Shown: positions 25,252-33,410, numbered from the stretch's first letter. The stretch: DNA of 35,143 nt from Bacillota bacterium (GCA_027336365.1 DAHWFY010000009.1:1-35143), one strand, 5' to 3'. Program-made: numbers and translations. The notes: generated from the letters alone by a model not told the origin.

Positions 25252-25280
25252 ATTATACTGTGGTTGACGATACTAGTCAA
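25252..25280 (-). promoter_or_regulatory. Strong promoter driving IS607 tnpA
   Basis: On the minus strand, TTGACT (25280-25275) and a perfect TATAAT (25257-25252) are exactly 17 bp apart. It lies about 95 bp upstream of the tnpA start. Confidence 0.75.
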
Positions 25281-25294
25281 TGACACTATAGTCA
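25264..25294 (+). promoter_or_regulatory. Divergent promoter overlapping two TGAC-N-GTCA dyads
   Basis: TTGACG (25264-25269), 17 bp, TATAGT (25287-25292) reads outwards from IS607 and overlaps the tnpA promoter. Two adjacent dyads, TGACGATACTAGTCA (25265-25279) and TGACACTATAGTCA (25281-25294), cover it. They may be TnpA binding sites at the left end of the element (inference). Confidence 0.5.
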
Positions 25295-25366
25295 TCTCAC
25301 GGAAAAGGGAATGAATCGCGACTTCTCGTTGTGTGGTTGAGCAGGATGATGTAAAAATTCGTGAGT

Positions 25367-25517
25367 TCATATTTTTACGACATCCGGCGGATTCCATCCC
25401 AACAAGCGTTGTGCTTCTGGATTCAAGTACTGCAACACACCCTCATGGTCAAAAAGCAACATGCCTTCCGCTTAGGAATCGGTCAACGCCTACAATTGAC
25501 TTTCGCTTTCCTGAATT
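25367..25517 (-). pseudogene. PAS-domain sensor kinase remnant
   Basis: Minus-strand frame from about 25517: IQESESQL, stop (TAG), ALTDS, stop (TAA), AEGMLLFDHEGVLQYLNPEA, then QRLLGWNPPDVVKI and stop. The AEGMLLFD..LNPEA..LLGW segment is a clear PAS start with a linker before it, as in KinB/PilS-type kinases. Two in-frame stops and loss of the rest mark it as a pseudogene. It is cut by a GTAAAAAT/ATTTTTAC hairpin (25351-25378). Confidence 0.65.
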
Positions 25518-25541
25518 CAGCCAGCCCTGAATTCAGCCAGC
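25510..25541. repeat. 16-bp perfect tandem duplication
   Basis: CCTGAATTCAGCCAGC occurs twice in tandem at the upstream edge of the PAS remnant. It contains the palindrome CTGAATTCAG. The following 25542-25768 stretch shows no gene or clear site. Confidence 0.85.
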
Positions 25542-25768
25542 AACGATCAATTCCTTTCAGTACAAAATTCACCACTACGTTCCTTTCAAATTGTGACTCC
25601 AACAAACCAATCTCAGCTAGAATTCATATGAAATAAGTGTAAGTTTCATGGACTCCATGCCAAATCCAAAATCCAGAATGGGGTATGTATTTGCAACTAG
25701 ATGACTGTATGACATAATGCAGGTAAAATGAGTGCCTATGAATGACTTTTCATACTGAAATACCTTAT

Positions 25769-25966
25769 AGAGCGTGTCCGGAAAGGGGTCCGGTCAGACC
25801 CAAGCAGTGCGAGGAGGCCAGCCCAAAATGCGCACTGGGTCTGCTCCCCAGTGGAGAGCGTTTAGACCGGCGTAACGTTCCGTACGTTTTCGGACCGTGA
25901 AGGAGCATTTTGGGCGACGATGCGGCAATGCGCCGAGGAGTTCTGTCCCCTTTTCGGACAACCTCT
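25769..25966 (+). repeat. Repeat family R, copy C (best conserved)
   Basis: 198 bp with inverted ends TGTCCGGAAAGGGG (left) and CCCCTTTTCGGACA (right). An inner pair, CCCAAAATGC and GCATTTTGGGC, makes a nested inverted structure. Other landmarks are GGTCAGACCCAAGCAGTGCG and GGCAATGCGCCGAGGAG. No transposase is encoded. Confidence 0.85.
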
Positions 25967-26147
25967 TACAGAGGAGCAGATCCTGTATGGATTTAGTCCT
26001 TTGGATGGATCAATAAGGAGGCTGATTGGCTCACAGCAGCAGCGGATGAGAGCAAGATGTACTAAGCGCTACGACATCCTCGGGTGCTTTCGTCTGCAGG
26101 TTGACCCTTGCAAAAAGGGGATTCGTGTTTTGAGGGGACATTAGTGA
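25967..26147. other. Leader upstream of the cellulose-synthase-like gene
   Basis: 181 bp between repeat R-C and the synthase start. A frame that begins inside the repeat runs through it and stops 3 bp before the next ATG, but its start in repeat DNA and lack of a ribosome site make it doubtful. I could not match this leader to a c-di-GMP riboswitch. GAGGGG sits 10 bp before ATG 26148. Confidence 0.4.
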
Positions 26148-28229
26148 ATGTTGCACTGGGATAAAACTCTTGAATTGAGGATTCTTGATGGTCCTGTGAG
26201 TAGATTATTCAAATATCCTGTTCATTATGAGATATATTTCCTTTCTGTTTTATTGCTTGTCACACTCCTTTACTATCTCTTTCATTGGATGCGCGTCCTG
26301 TTACTAATTGTGTCTTTTTTTCTTGTGGCTGTATACATGGAATGGAGAACCTTTGATACGCTGACATGGTCAACTTGGGCAGATCTGATAGCTTCGATTA
26401 CATTGCTGGTCTCCGAATACCTTGGTTTTATCCAGCAGGGAATTTTTTATTTTCTTATGGCTTCCGGAACAAAAGAGAGACAGAATCCTGAACGTCCACA
26501 GCAGTATTATCCAAGTGTGGATGTGTTTGTACCAACTTTTAATGAACCAGTCCAGGTATTGCGTCGGACACTGGTTGCCTGTACCTATTTGGATTATCCA
26601 AAAAATAAACTGGATATCTACGTTTTAGATGACGGGGAGAGAAACGAGGTTGAGAATTTAGCAAAAGAGTTACAGATTCATTATATTCGACGGAAAGAAC
26701 ATGCACATGCAAAGGCAGGTAATTTAAACCACGCCCTAGACTGTACTCAAGGTGAATTAATTCTCACGTTGGATGCAGACATGGTCCCTAAGTCTAACTT
26801 TCTGATGAAAACCGTGGGGTATTTCAATAAGAGACGGGTTGGTTTTGTGCAAGCCCCACAGTTATTTTTTAATCCAGATCCATTTCAACACAACCTGTCA
26901 AGTAGTCGTCAGGTTTCCAATGAACAAGACTTTTTCATGATTGAAATGGAGGCTGCAAAGGATCACTACAATGCGCCCATGTATGTCGGGAGCAATTGCA
27001 TTTTCTCTAGGCAAGCCTTGAACCAAATTGGAGGATTTGCAACTGGAAGCATCACTGAAGATGTAGCGACGGGAATGCTGTTGCAAGCCAAGGGATATCG
27101 TACCTATTTTGTAAAAGAAGTTTTGGCAAAAGGACTTGCACCTGAATCCTTCTCTGAACTCCTACATCAAAGAGAGCGATGGGCGCGGGGAAATTTGCAG
27201 GCGTTCCGTAAATGGAACCCACTTATATTTCGGGGTTTGTCCTTTCCTCAGCGTTTATTTTATTTTTCGGGAGCGATGTATTGGTACTTTGGCGTACAAA
27301 AAATGATTTATATTTTAGCTCCTATTGTATTTCTTGATTTTCAAGTACAGACACTCCATGCGAATTTATACTTTTTACTAATTTACTGGTTTCCGCAGTT
27401 CTATGCCAGTATGTTAACGTTTCGTGCACTTGCAAAAGGGCATAGAACTGCATTCTGGAGCCATATTTATGAAACCGCTATGGCACCTTCGCTGGCAAAA
27501 GCCGCTATTCAAGAAACCTTCCGAATTCATGCACATCAGAAATTTCGTGTGACACGTAAGGGGTTTATAAGTGAAGGGGTCAGAGTAGTTTGGTCTACAT
27601 TCCTTACACACCTGTGTTTAGGCAGTGCCACAATTTATGGTTTGGAAAGGCAAGTTGTCCTTCTTAAACAGCGCATTCCTGTGAGTTCCTTTTACTGGGT
27701 TAATGATTTTTGGGCTGTTTACAACCTGATTGCCATTATGATGAGCCTTTATGTGAGTATTGAGTTGCCAAGAAGAAGATTATCTGAAAGAGTTCCATTA
27801 CGGCGCTGCTGTCGTCTTCAAATTGGGAAAAACACGTATCAAGGTGAATCCTTAGATATCAGTGAAACCGGACTACGCGCGGTATTTTCAGAAACCGTTC
27901 CAGGATTTTATGAGGCTGGAAGATTGATCTTGGACGGTGTGCCTGGAGAGTTGCGAGTCGATACTGTATTTGTTCCAGGTCAGGATAGATTTGAACGACG
28001 TTTGCATTGGGGAGAGTTACCCTTATCACAATACCGTCCACTCGTTCAACTTCTGTATGATCAACCCGAAAACATCATGCAGAGTTTCTATTTAAAAGGA
28101 CATTATGGAGCTGGCTTTACTCTTTTACGAGCAACAAGGGGAATCATTCACAACTTTAGTGGGCGTCCCCATATCAGGCGGACGTCGAGAAAAATCACGC
28201 ATAGTTCTCACTTATCAAATGCGCCGTAA
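26148..28229 (+). CDS. BcsA-like GT2 polysaccharide synthase with PilZ domain
   Basis: A 693-residue inner-membrane glycosyltransferase. Four N-terminal spans (about 28-105) precede a GT2 domain with all processive synthase motifs: DDG (161-163), LDADMV (208-213), TED (303-305) and QRERW (341-345). C-terminal spans follow (about 365-420 and 480-545). The PilZ domain (about 570-680) has RVPLRR (RxxxR) and DISETG ([D/N]xSxxG), the c-di-GMP-binding pair. It probably makes cellulose or a related beta-glucan when c-di-GMP is high. No bcsB, bcsZ or diguanylate cyclase gene is in the window. The gene is markedly AT-rich, suggesting transfer, and its stop lies only 3 bp from the left end of an IS element. 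Confidence 0.88.
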   Translation: MLHWDKTLELRILDGPVSRLFKYPVHYEIYFLSVLLLVTLLYYLFHWMRVLLLIVSFFLVAVYMEWRTFDTLTWSTWADLIASITLLVSEYLGFIQQGIFYFLMASGTKERQNPERPQQYYPSVDVFVPTFNEPVQVLRRTLVACTYLDYPKNKLDIYVLDDGERNEVENLAKELQIHYIRRKEHAHAKAGNLNHALDCTQGELILTLDADMVPKSNFLMKTVGYFNKRRVGFVQAPQLFFNPDPFQHNLSSSRQVSNEQDFFMIEMEAAKDHYNAPMYVGSNCIFSRQALNQIGGFATGSITEDVATGMLLQAKGYRTYFVKEVLAKGLAPESFSELLHQRERWARGNLQAFRKWNPLIFRGLSFPQRLFYFSGAMYWYFGVQKMIYILAPIVFLDFQVQTLHANLYFLLIYWFPQFYASMLTFRALAKGHRTAFWSHIYETAMAPSLAKAAIQETFRIHAHQKFRVTRKGFISEGVRVVWSTFLTHLCLGSATIYGLERQVVLLKQRIPVSSFYWVNDFWAVYNLIAIMMSLYVSIELPRRRLSERVPLRRCCRLQIGKNTYQGESLDISETGLRAVFSETVPGFYEAGRLILDGVPGELRVDTVFVPGQDRFERRLHWGELPLSQYRPLVQLLYDQPENIMQSFYLKGHYGAGFTLLRATRGIIHNFSGRPHIRRTSRKITHSSHLSNAP

Positions 28230-28303
28230 AACCCTTTGCTTTAGCAATAGGGATATAAGGCGTTCGCCGTGAGACGAATCTTTTCTATTTACACATCGTC
28301 TGC

Positions 28304-28309
28304 TATAAT
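28304..28309 (+). promoter_or_regulatory. TATAAT box directly before tnpB; likely leaderless mRNA
   Basis: A perfect -10, TATAAT, ends 6 bp before ATG 28316, with a weak TTTTCT 17 bp upstream of it. Transcription would begin near the start codon, and there is no ribosome site. Confidence 0.5.
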
Positions 28310-28315
28310 GTAACT

Positions 28316-29488
28316 ATGAAAACATCCAAAGCGTATCGATTTCGCTTCTACCCGACAGCAGAACAAGCGCAATTGCTCTCCCAAACCTTCGGGTGTGTTC
28401 GCTATGTCTACAATTGGGCACTGAAGGCGAAAACGGATGCCTACTACAACGAGGGTAAACGCATCTATTACAAGGACATGTCCGCCCAACTGACGGTATT
28501 GAAGCAACAACCGGAAACGGTCTGGCTCAACGAAGTGTCTAGTGTGGCTTTGCAACAAGAATTGCGACATTTAGACCGAGCCTTCATCAACTTTTTTGCA
28601 GGGCGTGCTCGATATCCGCAATTCCACAAAAAGCATGGAAAATAGTCAGCTACCTTTGCATCTTCGGCGTTCAAGTGGGAGGGTCAACATATCACACTGG
28701 CGAAAACGAAAGAACCGCTCAATATTCGCTGGTCGAGAAAACTAAACGGGATTCCCACTTCACTGACGATTACCAAAGATACTGCGGGACGCTACTTTGT
28801 TTCGCTCACCATAGAAGAAGACATCACGCCATTGCCTGAGATCAATCAGCAAGTTGGCGTTGACTTAGGACTTCTGGATGTTGTCATTCTCTCCACTGGG
28901 GAGAAGGTGGGAAATCCACGATTCTTCCGCAAGGATGAGAAACGACTTGCCAAGGCTCAAAAACGTCTGTCTAAAAAACAAAAAGGCTCCAAGAACCGCG
29001 ACAAGGCAAGAGTGAAAGTCGCGAGGATTCACGCCAAGATTGCAGACCGCCGTCAAGACTTCTTGCACAAGCTCACTACCAGACTGATTCGCGAGAACCA
29101 AGTCATCAGTTTGGAGAGTTTGCAGGTCAAGAACATGATTCAAAATCATCCCCTGGCCAAGTCCATTGCCGATGTGGGCTGGGGGGAACTTGTCAGGCAA
29201 CTCGAATACAAAGCAACGTGGTACGGGAGAACGGTGGTCAAGATCGACAAGTTCTACCCCTCCAGTAAGCGTTGCTACGATTGTGGTCACATCATGCCAA
29301 AGATGTCACTTCACATTCGCAAGTGGACGTGTCCTGAATGTGGAGAAACGCATGACCGTGACATCAATGCCGCACAGAACATCTTAGCCGCTGGATTAGC
29401 GGTGTTAGCCTGTGGAGAGGCCGTAAGACCAGGGCGCAAGCCATCCTCGCGTCACGGCAAGCTTCAACGAAGCAGGAAAGCCAACTAG
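28316..29488 (+). pseudogene. tnpB: tnpB with one in-frame TAG (codon 110)
   Basis: A 391-codon TnpB frame, intact except for TAG at 28643-28645, where the surrounding HGK-?-SATFASSAFKW suggests a lost Gln (CAG to TAG). Everything past it is well kept: RuvC Asp in GVDLGL (about residue 183), Glu in ISLESL (about 267), zinc-finger Cys pairs CYDCG and CPECG (320, 323, 339, 342) and the last RuvC Asp in DRDINAAQN (about 349). TnpB is an omega-RNA-guided nuclease that helps retain the element. Possible outcomes are inactivation, amber read-through, or restart at TTG 28832 to give a RuvC-containing fragment. It looks like a recent loss. Confidence 0.88.
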
Positions 29489-29562
29489 TGATGGTTGGAA
29501 TCCCCCGGATTTATCCGTGGGGAGGATATCAATCTCAGTCTTTTCAATCCGGACGCATTCGC

Positions 29563-29934
29563 CTAAAGCTCATCCCGCCAACGTTCAAGCGTTACGGAAA
29601 CATTTTCTAGCACCCCGGCCACGGGAGCGCCGGGTTTTTCCACTTCCACGCGCACACCCTGTACCCGTACAAACTGTCGCAACAACTCTTGTGCAATATG
29701 TTCCGCTAAGGCCTCAATCAAGCGAAACGGTTTGCCCTCCACAATCTCTTTTACACGGTCATAGACCCGCGCATAATTCACCGTGTCTTTAACTCGGTCA
29801 CTGAGTCCAGCCTCCTTAAAGCTGAGATACAATTCAAGGTTGACAATGAATCGCTGACCTAAAGACCGCTCCTCTTCCATCACCCCGTGATAAGCATAAA
29901 AAGGCATTTTGGTAAGAGTAATTTTATCCACCAT
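29563..29934 (-). CDS. folB: Dihydroneopterin aldolase
   Basis: A 123-residue FolB, which cleaves 7,8-dihydroneopterin to 6-hydroxymethyl-dihydropterin in folate synthesis. Family marks: DKITLTKMPFYAYHGVMEEER at the N-terminus, TVNYARVYDRVKEIVEG in the middle (Tyr of the active site) and VEVEKPGAPVAGVLENVSV near the end, with the catalytic Lys in EKPGAP. ATG 29934 (MVDKI) is chosen for its typical N-terminus and AAGGG 9 bp upstream; ATG 29943 is possible. The start overlaps the end of the glycosyltransferase gene by 11 bp. No other folate genes are present. Confidence 0.93.
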   Translation of the reverse strand: MVDKITLTKMPFYAYHGVMEEERSLGQRFIVNLELYLSFKEAGLSDRVKDTVNYARVYDRVKEIVEGKPFRLIEALAEHIAQELLRQFVRVQGVRVEVEKPGAPVAGVLENVSVTLERWRDEL

Positions 29935-30793
29935 TCTCTTCATCCCTTATGTCATTCCAGATATCCGGCGTGCCATCCCACACCCGACGAGTGTTGGCTC
30001 GCCATTTTGCTAGTTCTGGATCTTGTAGCATCAGTGAGAAATTGCTGGACGGCAGGTCCGGCAGTCCGTGTTTGGCCACCAATCGCTCTAAATCTGCCCG
30101 CATCATTGAAGGTTGTGCCGAGGCGTTACTCCCTTCCGCATCTACGCCGTACAAGGTGAGGCATGCAGCTACCCGTGCAAATTCCCCCAGGTGAGTCATT
30201 CTCAATAAAAAATCCCAATCCCAATAGTGCCCCACGGATTCATCAAAGTATCCTACTTTTTGATGAGCCTCTCGTCTATACAACCAACTGGAAGGAACCA
30301 CAGGATTTGTCCGCTCCAGCAATTCCTTCGCCTGGGTCCAGGCAAAATTTTGCCTATCTGACACCCGCCAATTGCCGAAATTTCGCCGCAAGGTCACCAA
30401 CTCCGTATCCGTATACACGAGGGCAAGGCTCTTTTTCTCCACAGAACGGCGATAAACCGCGATGCACTGATCCAGTCGCTGAGGTAGCCAACGGTCATCA
30501 TCGTCACACCAAGCCACAAACTCCCCCGTCGCTAAGGCCAAGGCCTGATTTCTGGCCGCCACCTGACCGTTGGAATAGGGTAAATCCAGCCACCGTACCG
30601 TCCACCCACGAGTTGCAACAGCGTTTTGCACCCACCACTGCAACCCGGGCAGCTTCTCGCCACCATCGTTGACCACACATAGTTCAACCCCTCCCTGTAG
30701 GGACTGACTCAACACAGCAGTCAAACTTGCTGCCAAATGATGAGGTCGATTTCTGGTCACCATGAGTACACTGACCAAGGGTTGAATATTCAC
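29924..30793 (-). CDS. GT2 family glycosyltransferase
   Basis: A 289-residue soluble GT-A enzyme. Motifs: VSVLMVTRNRPHHLAASL, ELCVVNDGGEKLPG, NGQVAARNQALALATGEFVAWCDDDD (metal-binding DDDD near residue 100), PSSWLYRREAHQKVGYFDES and HYWDWDFLLRM with a likely base. It resembles spore-coat or surface polysaccharide transferases (SpsA-like); donor and acceptor are unknown. GTG 30793 has GGGGG 7 bp upstream and gives the best N-terminus. Its end overlaps folB by 11 bp. Confidence 0.85.
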   Translation of the reverse strand: MNIQPLVSVLMVTRNRPHHLAASLTAVLSQSLQGGVELCVVNDGGEKLPGLQWWVQNAVATRGWTVRWLDLPYSNGQVAARNQALALATGEFVAWCDDDDRWLPQRLDQCIAVYRRSVEKKSLALVYTDTELVTLRRNFGNWRVSDRQNFAWTQAKELLERTNPVVPSSWLYRREAHQKVGYFDESVGHYWDWDFLLRMTHLGEFARVAACLTLYGVDAEGSNASAQPSMMRADLERLVAKHGLPDLPSSNFSLMLQDPELAKWRANTRRVWDGTPDIWNDIRDEENGG

Positions 30794-30829
30794 TGTCAAA
30801 CCCCCATTCAGACACATTCCGCTTCCAAC

Positions 30830-31681
30830 CTATGTTACTGCGGTAACTTGTTCCAGAGCCACGGCGACCTCCGCACCAAACAGCATCAAAATGCTGCCAA
30901 TATACATCCACAAAATGACCAACATCACCGCCGTCAAACCACCATAAATAACCTGGTACTTAAATAGATGAGCCACATACCAGGCAAACGCCACTCGTCC
31001 CACATCCAGAGCAGCTGTGGCTACCAGGGCTCCCGGAATCAGGAAATCCCAGTGGGTCCGCCGGGATGGTAAATAACGAAACCCGATAAGAAAGCCTAAA
31101 AACAAAGATAAAGGAAATAAAATTCGCGATACTCCGTGTACCACGGAAATAGCGTGGACCAATGGTTTGGCTACTCCCAAACGATGAATGCTGGGATAAA
31201 TAGCCATAACAAAAGATGAACTCAATGTGAGTAACAATAAAAGCAGCAGCATGAAATAGGAGACCAAGCGGCGAGTCCAATAGGAACGTTGCTCCGGCAC
31301 GGCCCAAATTACGTCCAACGCCTGTTGTAAGGCTAAAAACCCACTGGTAGCAGACCACGTCAACACCACTGCACTGAGCAGGCCCACCCTGGCGCCTCCC
31401 GACAGTTGTTCAATATTAGATGAAATGACGGCGCGTGCCTCTGGTAGATTGGGGAAATAGGGTCGCAAAACTGTCAACATCACCTGCTGAATATGAGCCT
31501 CGGGGAGAAATGTGGACAAGGCGTAAATCGCCAACAGAAGCAAAGGAAACAGCGAAAAAAAAGCATAAAAAGCTATCACCGCCGCCAAAGAAAAAATATC
31601 GTGGCGGATGACAGCAGTTGAAAGTACCCAAATGAAGTGCCCTGTCCGCCGCCAACCGTGCCGATGCGATGACTCCTCCAC
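30830..31681 (-). CDS. YihY/BrkB family membrane protein
   Basis: A 283-residue protein with six or so hydrophobic spans. It shows the family opening HDIFSLAAVIAFYAFFSLFPLLLLAIYAL, a conserved LTWSATSGFLALQQALDVIW loop, FRYLPSRRTHWDFLIPGALVATAALDVGR and the end YGGLTAVMLVILWMYIGSILMLFGAEVAVALEQ. Function is uncertain; the family was once misnamed ribonuclease BN. GTG 31681 (7 bp after GAGG) is preferred, with GTG 31687 as an alternative. It follows rluA by 14 bp. Confidence 0.9.
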   Translation of the reverse strand: MEESSHRHGWRRTGHFIWVLSTAVIRHDIFSLAAVIAFYAFFSLFPLLLLAIYALSTFLPEAHIQQVMLTVLRPYFPNLPEARAVISSNIEQLSGGARVGLLSAVVLTWSATSGFLALQQALDVIWAVPEQRSYWTRRLVSYFMLLLLLLLTLSSSFVMAIYPSIHRLGVAKPLVHAISVVHGVSRILFPLSLFLGFLIGFRYLPSRRTHWDFLIPGALVATAALDVGRVAFAWYVAHLFKYQVIYGGLTAVMLVILWMYIGSILMLFGAEVAVALEQVTAVT

Positions 31682-31695
31682 ATTCACACCTCGCC

Positions 31696-32691
31696 CTAGT
31701 CTTTCTGCACCAAAGCGGCCAATTTCAAAAAAGACAACCACTGCGAAAAAATCCCCGATGGCGCAGACACCACCTCCATGCTTCTGCCCGCATAAGGGTG
31801 GTACCACTCCAGTCGCCAGGCATGGAGCGCATGCCCCTCCCATTTTGGGAGACCAAACAATTGTGGGTCTGTGCCAGACTCGTTGCCCGCCCCGTATAAG
31901 TTATCGCCCACCACGGGACAACCGATACTCGCCAGGTGAACGCGGATTTGATGAGTCCTTCCGGTATCCAATCGACACTTCAACAGAGACCAGCGCTGGT
32001 TCCCCACCCTGGCCGTACCTAAGGTGTTGTAGTGGGTGAAAGCAGGCTTACCGCCCACGTGGACCCGATAACGGCCCGCCATATGACGGTCCCGACCGAT
32101 GGCTGTGTCGATTGTCCCCGTGGCCTGAATGGGTCTGCCATGAACCAGAGCGAGATAGGTTCGAGACACTTGTTTTTGTCGAATCAGAGTATCAAGGGTC
32201 CGCCCACTGTAAGCATGCTTCGCATAAAGAACCAGTCCGCTGGTGCATTTATCCAAACGGTGGGCATGTAAAACCCGACGTTGGACCCCCTGCTTTTCAT
32301 AATGAGCCGCCACGCGAGCGTCCAAAGTATCCGGATCTCTTCCCGCCTCTCCATGAATCAACAAACCACTGGGTTTGTCCACCACGAGCAGATGTTCATC
32401 CTCAAACAAAGAGACAATATCTGACGCCCACTCCGGTGCCGATAGGACTCCAGGGTTAACCACGATATCGCCTGTCAAATGGAAGCCTTGACCAGGTCTC
32501 ATCAGGTCCTGTTTATGCCCAACATGGTGGCCGACAATCACCCGCTGCTCATCAAACAGGCGGGCCACAAATCCAGTAGGCAGATAAAACACTCGCTGTA
32601 ACCAGCTTGTCAATCCCTCACCTGGCTGAACATCCCTAGACCTCGGATTCACATACAAGCTGTCTCCCTCAATGCGCACATCCACAGACAT
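31696..32691 (-). CDS. RluA-family pseudouridine synthase
   Basis: A 331-residue enzyme that isomerises uridine to pseudouridine in rRNA or tRNA. Residues 15-85 are a basic N-terminal region with possible S4-like character (LTSWLQRVFYLPTGFVARLF). The catalytic domain has LLVVDKPSGLLIHG, the signature HRLDKCTSGLVLYAK with catalytic Asp (about residue 145), and LDTGRTHQIRVHLASIGCPVVGDNLYG. ATG 32691 has GGGAG 5 bp upstream; GTG 32703 is an earlier option. The target base cannot be told. Confidence 0.92.
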   Translation of the reverse strand: MSVDVRIEGDSLYVNPRSRDVQPGEGLTSWLQRVFYLPTGFVARLFDEQRVIVGHHVGHKQDLMRPGQGFHLTGDIVVNPGVLSAPEWASDIVSLFEDEHLLVVDKPSGLLIHGEAGRDPDTLDARVAAHYEKQGVQRRVLHAHRLDKCTSGLVLYAKHAYSGRTLDTLIRQKQVSRTYLALVHGRPIQATGTIDTAIGRDRHMAGRYRVHVGGKPAFTHYNTLGTARVGNQRWSLLKCRLDTGRTHQIRVHLASIGCPVVGDNLYGAGNESGTDPQLFGLPKWEGHALHAWRLEWYHPYAGRSMEVVSAPSGIFSQWLSFLKLAALVQKD

Positions 32692-32767
32692 AACCACTCC
32701 CACAATGCCATACCAAAACGGTTTGAGCCAGCGAGTGCTGCCTGAAACAACCTTGATTGAACCTTTA

Positions 32768-32991
32768 AGAGGTTGTCCAGAAAGGGGTCAGATCACCCTG
32801 GCGCATTGCTGCGTCGTCGCCCAAAATGCTCCCTCGCATACCAGAAACATACGCTTGGTGCACATTTAGGGCTGGTCTCCTCGTACTTCTTGGGTCTGAC
32901 CTAACCAGTAAATACAATCCCGTGGATTTACATTCCCTGCTGGTGCCGCTCTCAGCGGCATGAAGGTCTAACCCCTTTCCGGACACACACT
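32768..32991 (-). repeat. Repeat family R, copy D, carrying E3
   Basis: The right-hand family end reads in reverse first (GGTTGTCCAGAAAGGGGTCAG at 32771-32791), followed by CGCCCAAAATGCTCCCTCG. The left end, with TTTCCGGACACACAC, lies at 32977-32990. Between CTGACCTAA and CCCCTTTCC, where copies A and C are continuous, sits the 63-bp repeat E3. Confidence 0.85.
32905..32967 (+). repeat. Dispersed 63-bp repeat E, copy E3, nested in R-D
   Basis: It runs from CCAGTAAATA to GAAGGT, with hairpin TGCCGCTCTCAGCGGCA. CTAA(CC) occurs on both sides (32901-32904 and 32968-32971). Other R copies have that sequence once, so E3 inserted and duplicated it. Confidence 0.92.
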
Positions 32992-33019
32992 TTCAGCACA
33001 GCCAGAGACTTGTGGCGAA

Positions 33020-33262
33020 TTACTCATACGCCTCTACCGCAGCAACCTCAGGAATGCGAGACTTCACAGCCCGTTCAACCCCCATTTTCAGAGTCATGGT
33101 GCTGGCTGGGCACCCAACACAACTGCCCATGAGGGCAACGTAGACAACTTTTGTCAAATCATCGTAAGACACAAATTCCACATCCCCGCCATCCCCTTGA
33201 ATGGCTCCCCGTATTTCCTCTAAAACCTGTTCGACTCGATTCTGAACCGAATTTTCCATCAC
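33020..33262 (-). CDS. NifU C-terminal domain (Nfu) iron-sulfur carrier
   Basis: An 80-residue single NifU domain. It has the pattern RVEQVLEEIRGAIQGDGGDVEFV and the metal-binding CVGCPAS (Cys pair 48 and 51), which holds a bridging 4Fe-4S cluster for delivery to target proteins. GGAGG lies 9 bp before GTG 33262; ATG 33259 is equally possible. Confidence 0.93.
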   Translation of the reverse strand: MMENSVQNRVEQVLEEIRGAIQGDGGDVEFVSYDDLTKVVYVALMGSCVGCPASTMTLKMGVERAVKSRIPEVAAVEAYE

Positions 33263-33301
33263 TCATTCATTCCTCCACAACTAGGATAAAATGATCTTTA
33301 C

Positions 33302-33410
33302 GGGCTTGCCGAAAAAAGATTGGCACTCCTCGACGCACAGCGATGTCTTCACTCAATATGCTCCTTCACGTACCGAAAACATTTGCTCAGTGCAGTACGG
33401 AAAAGCCTGA
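33302..33410 (-). repeat. Repeat family R, copy F (partial, decayed)
   Basis: In reverse it reads GTTTTCGGTACGTGAAGGAG, then GCAT, CGAGGAGT and TTTTTTCGGCAAG, matching the right half of family R. It overlaps the last codons of tag. Confidence 0.6.

Larger units (their letters stand above)
28231..29532 (+). mobile_element. IS1341-type (IS200/IS605 group, tnpB-only) element
   Basis: A left-end hairpin (28233-28253, TTGC-TTTA-GCAA within CCC/GGG) and a right-end hairpin just after tnpB (CCCCCGGAT/ATCCGTGGGG at about 29503-29524, then GGAGGATATCAA) frame one tnpB. Such ends are typical of the group, which lacks inverted repeats and target duplications. No tnpA is present, so movement would need help in trans. 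The right end probably carries the omega-RNA 3' part. Boundaries are approximate. Confidence 0.75.

Noticed and set aside
25920-26144. Small gene before the synthase
   Set aside because: It starts inside repeat R copy C, lacks a ribosome site, and matches no family I recognise.
25967-26147. c-di-GMP riboswitch before the PilZ synthase
   Set aside because: I could not find the conserved GEMM core or a tetraloop-receptor pattern; similarity is only in gene context.
28643-28645. Genuine end of a short tnpB-like gene
   Set aside because: The frame continues without another stop through all RuvC and zinc motifs, so the TAG interrupts one gene.
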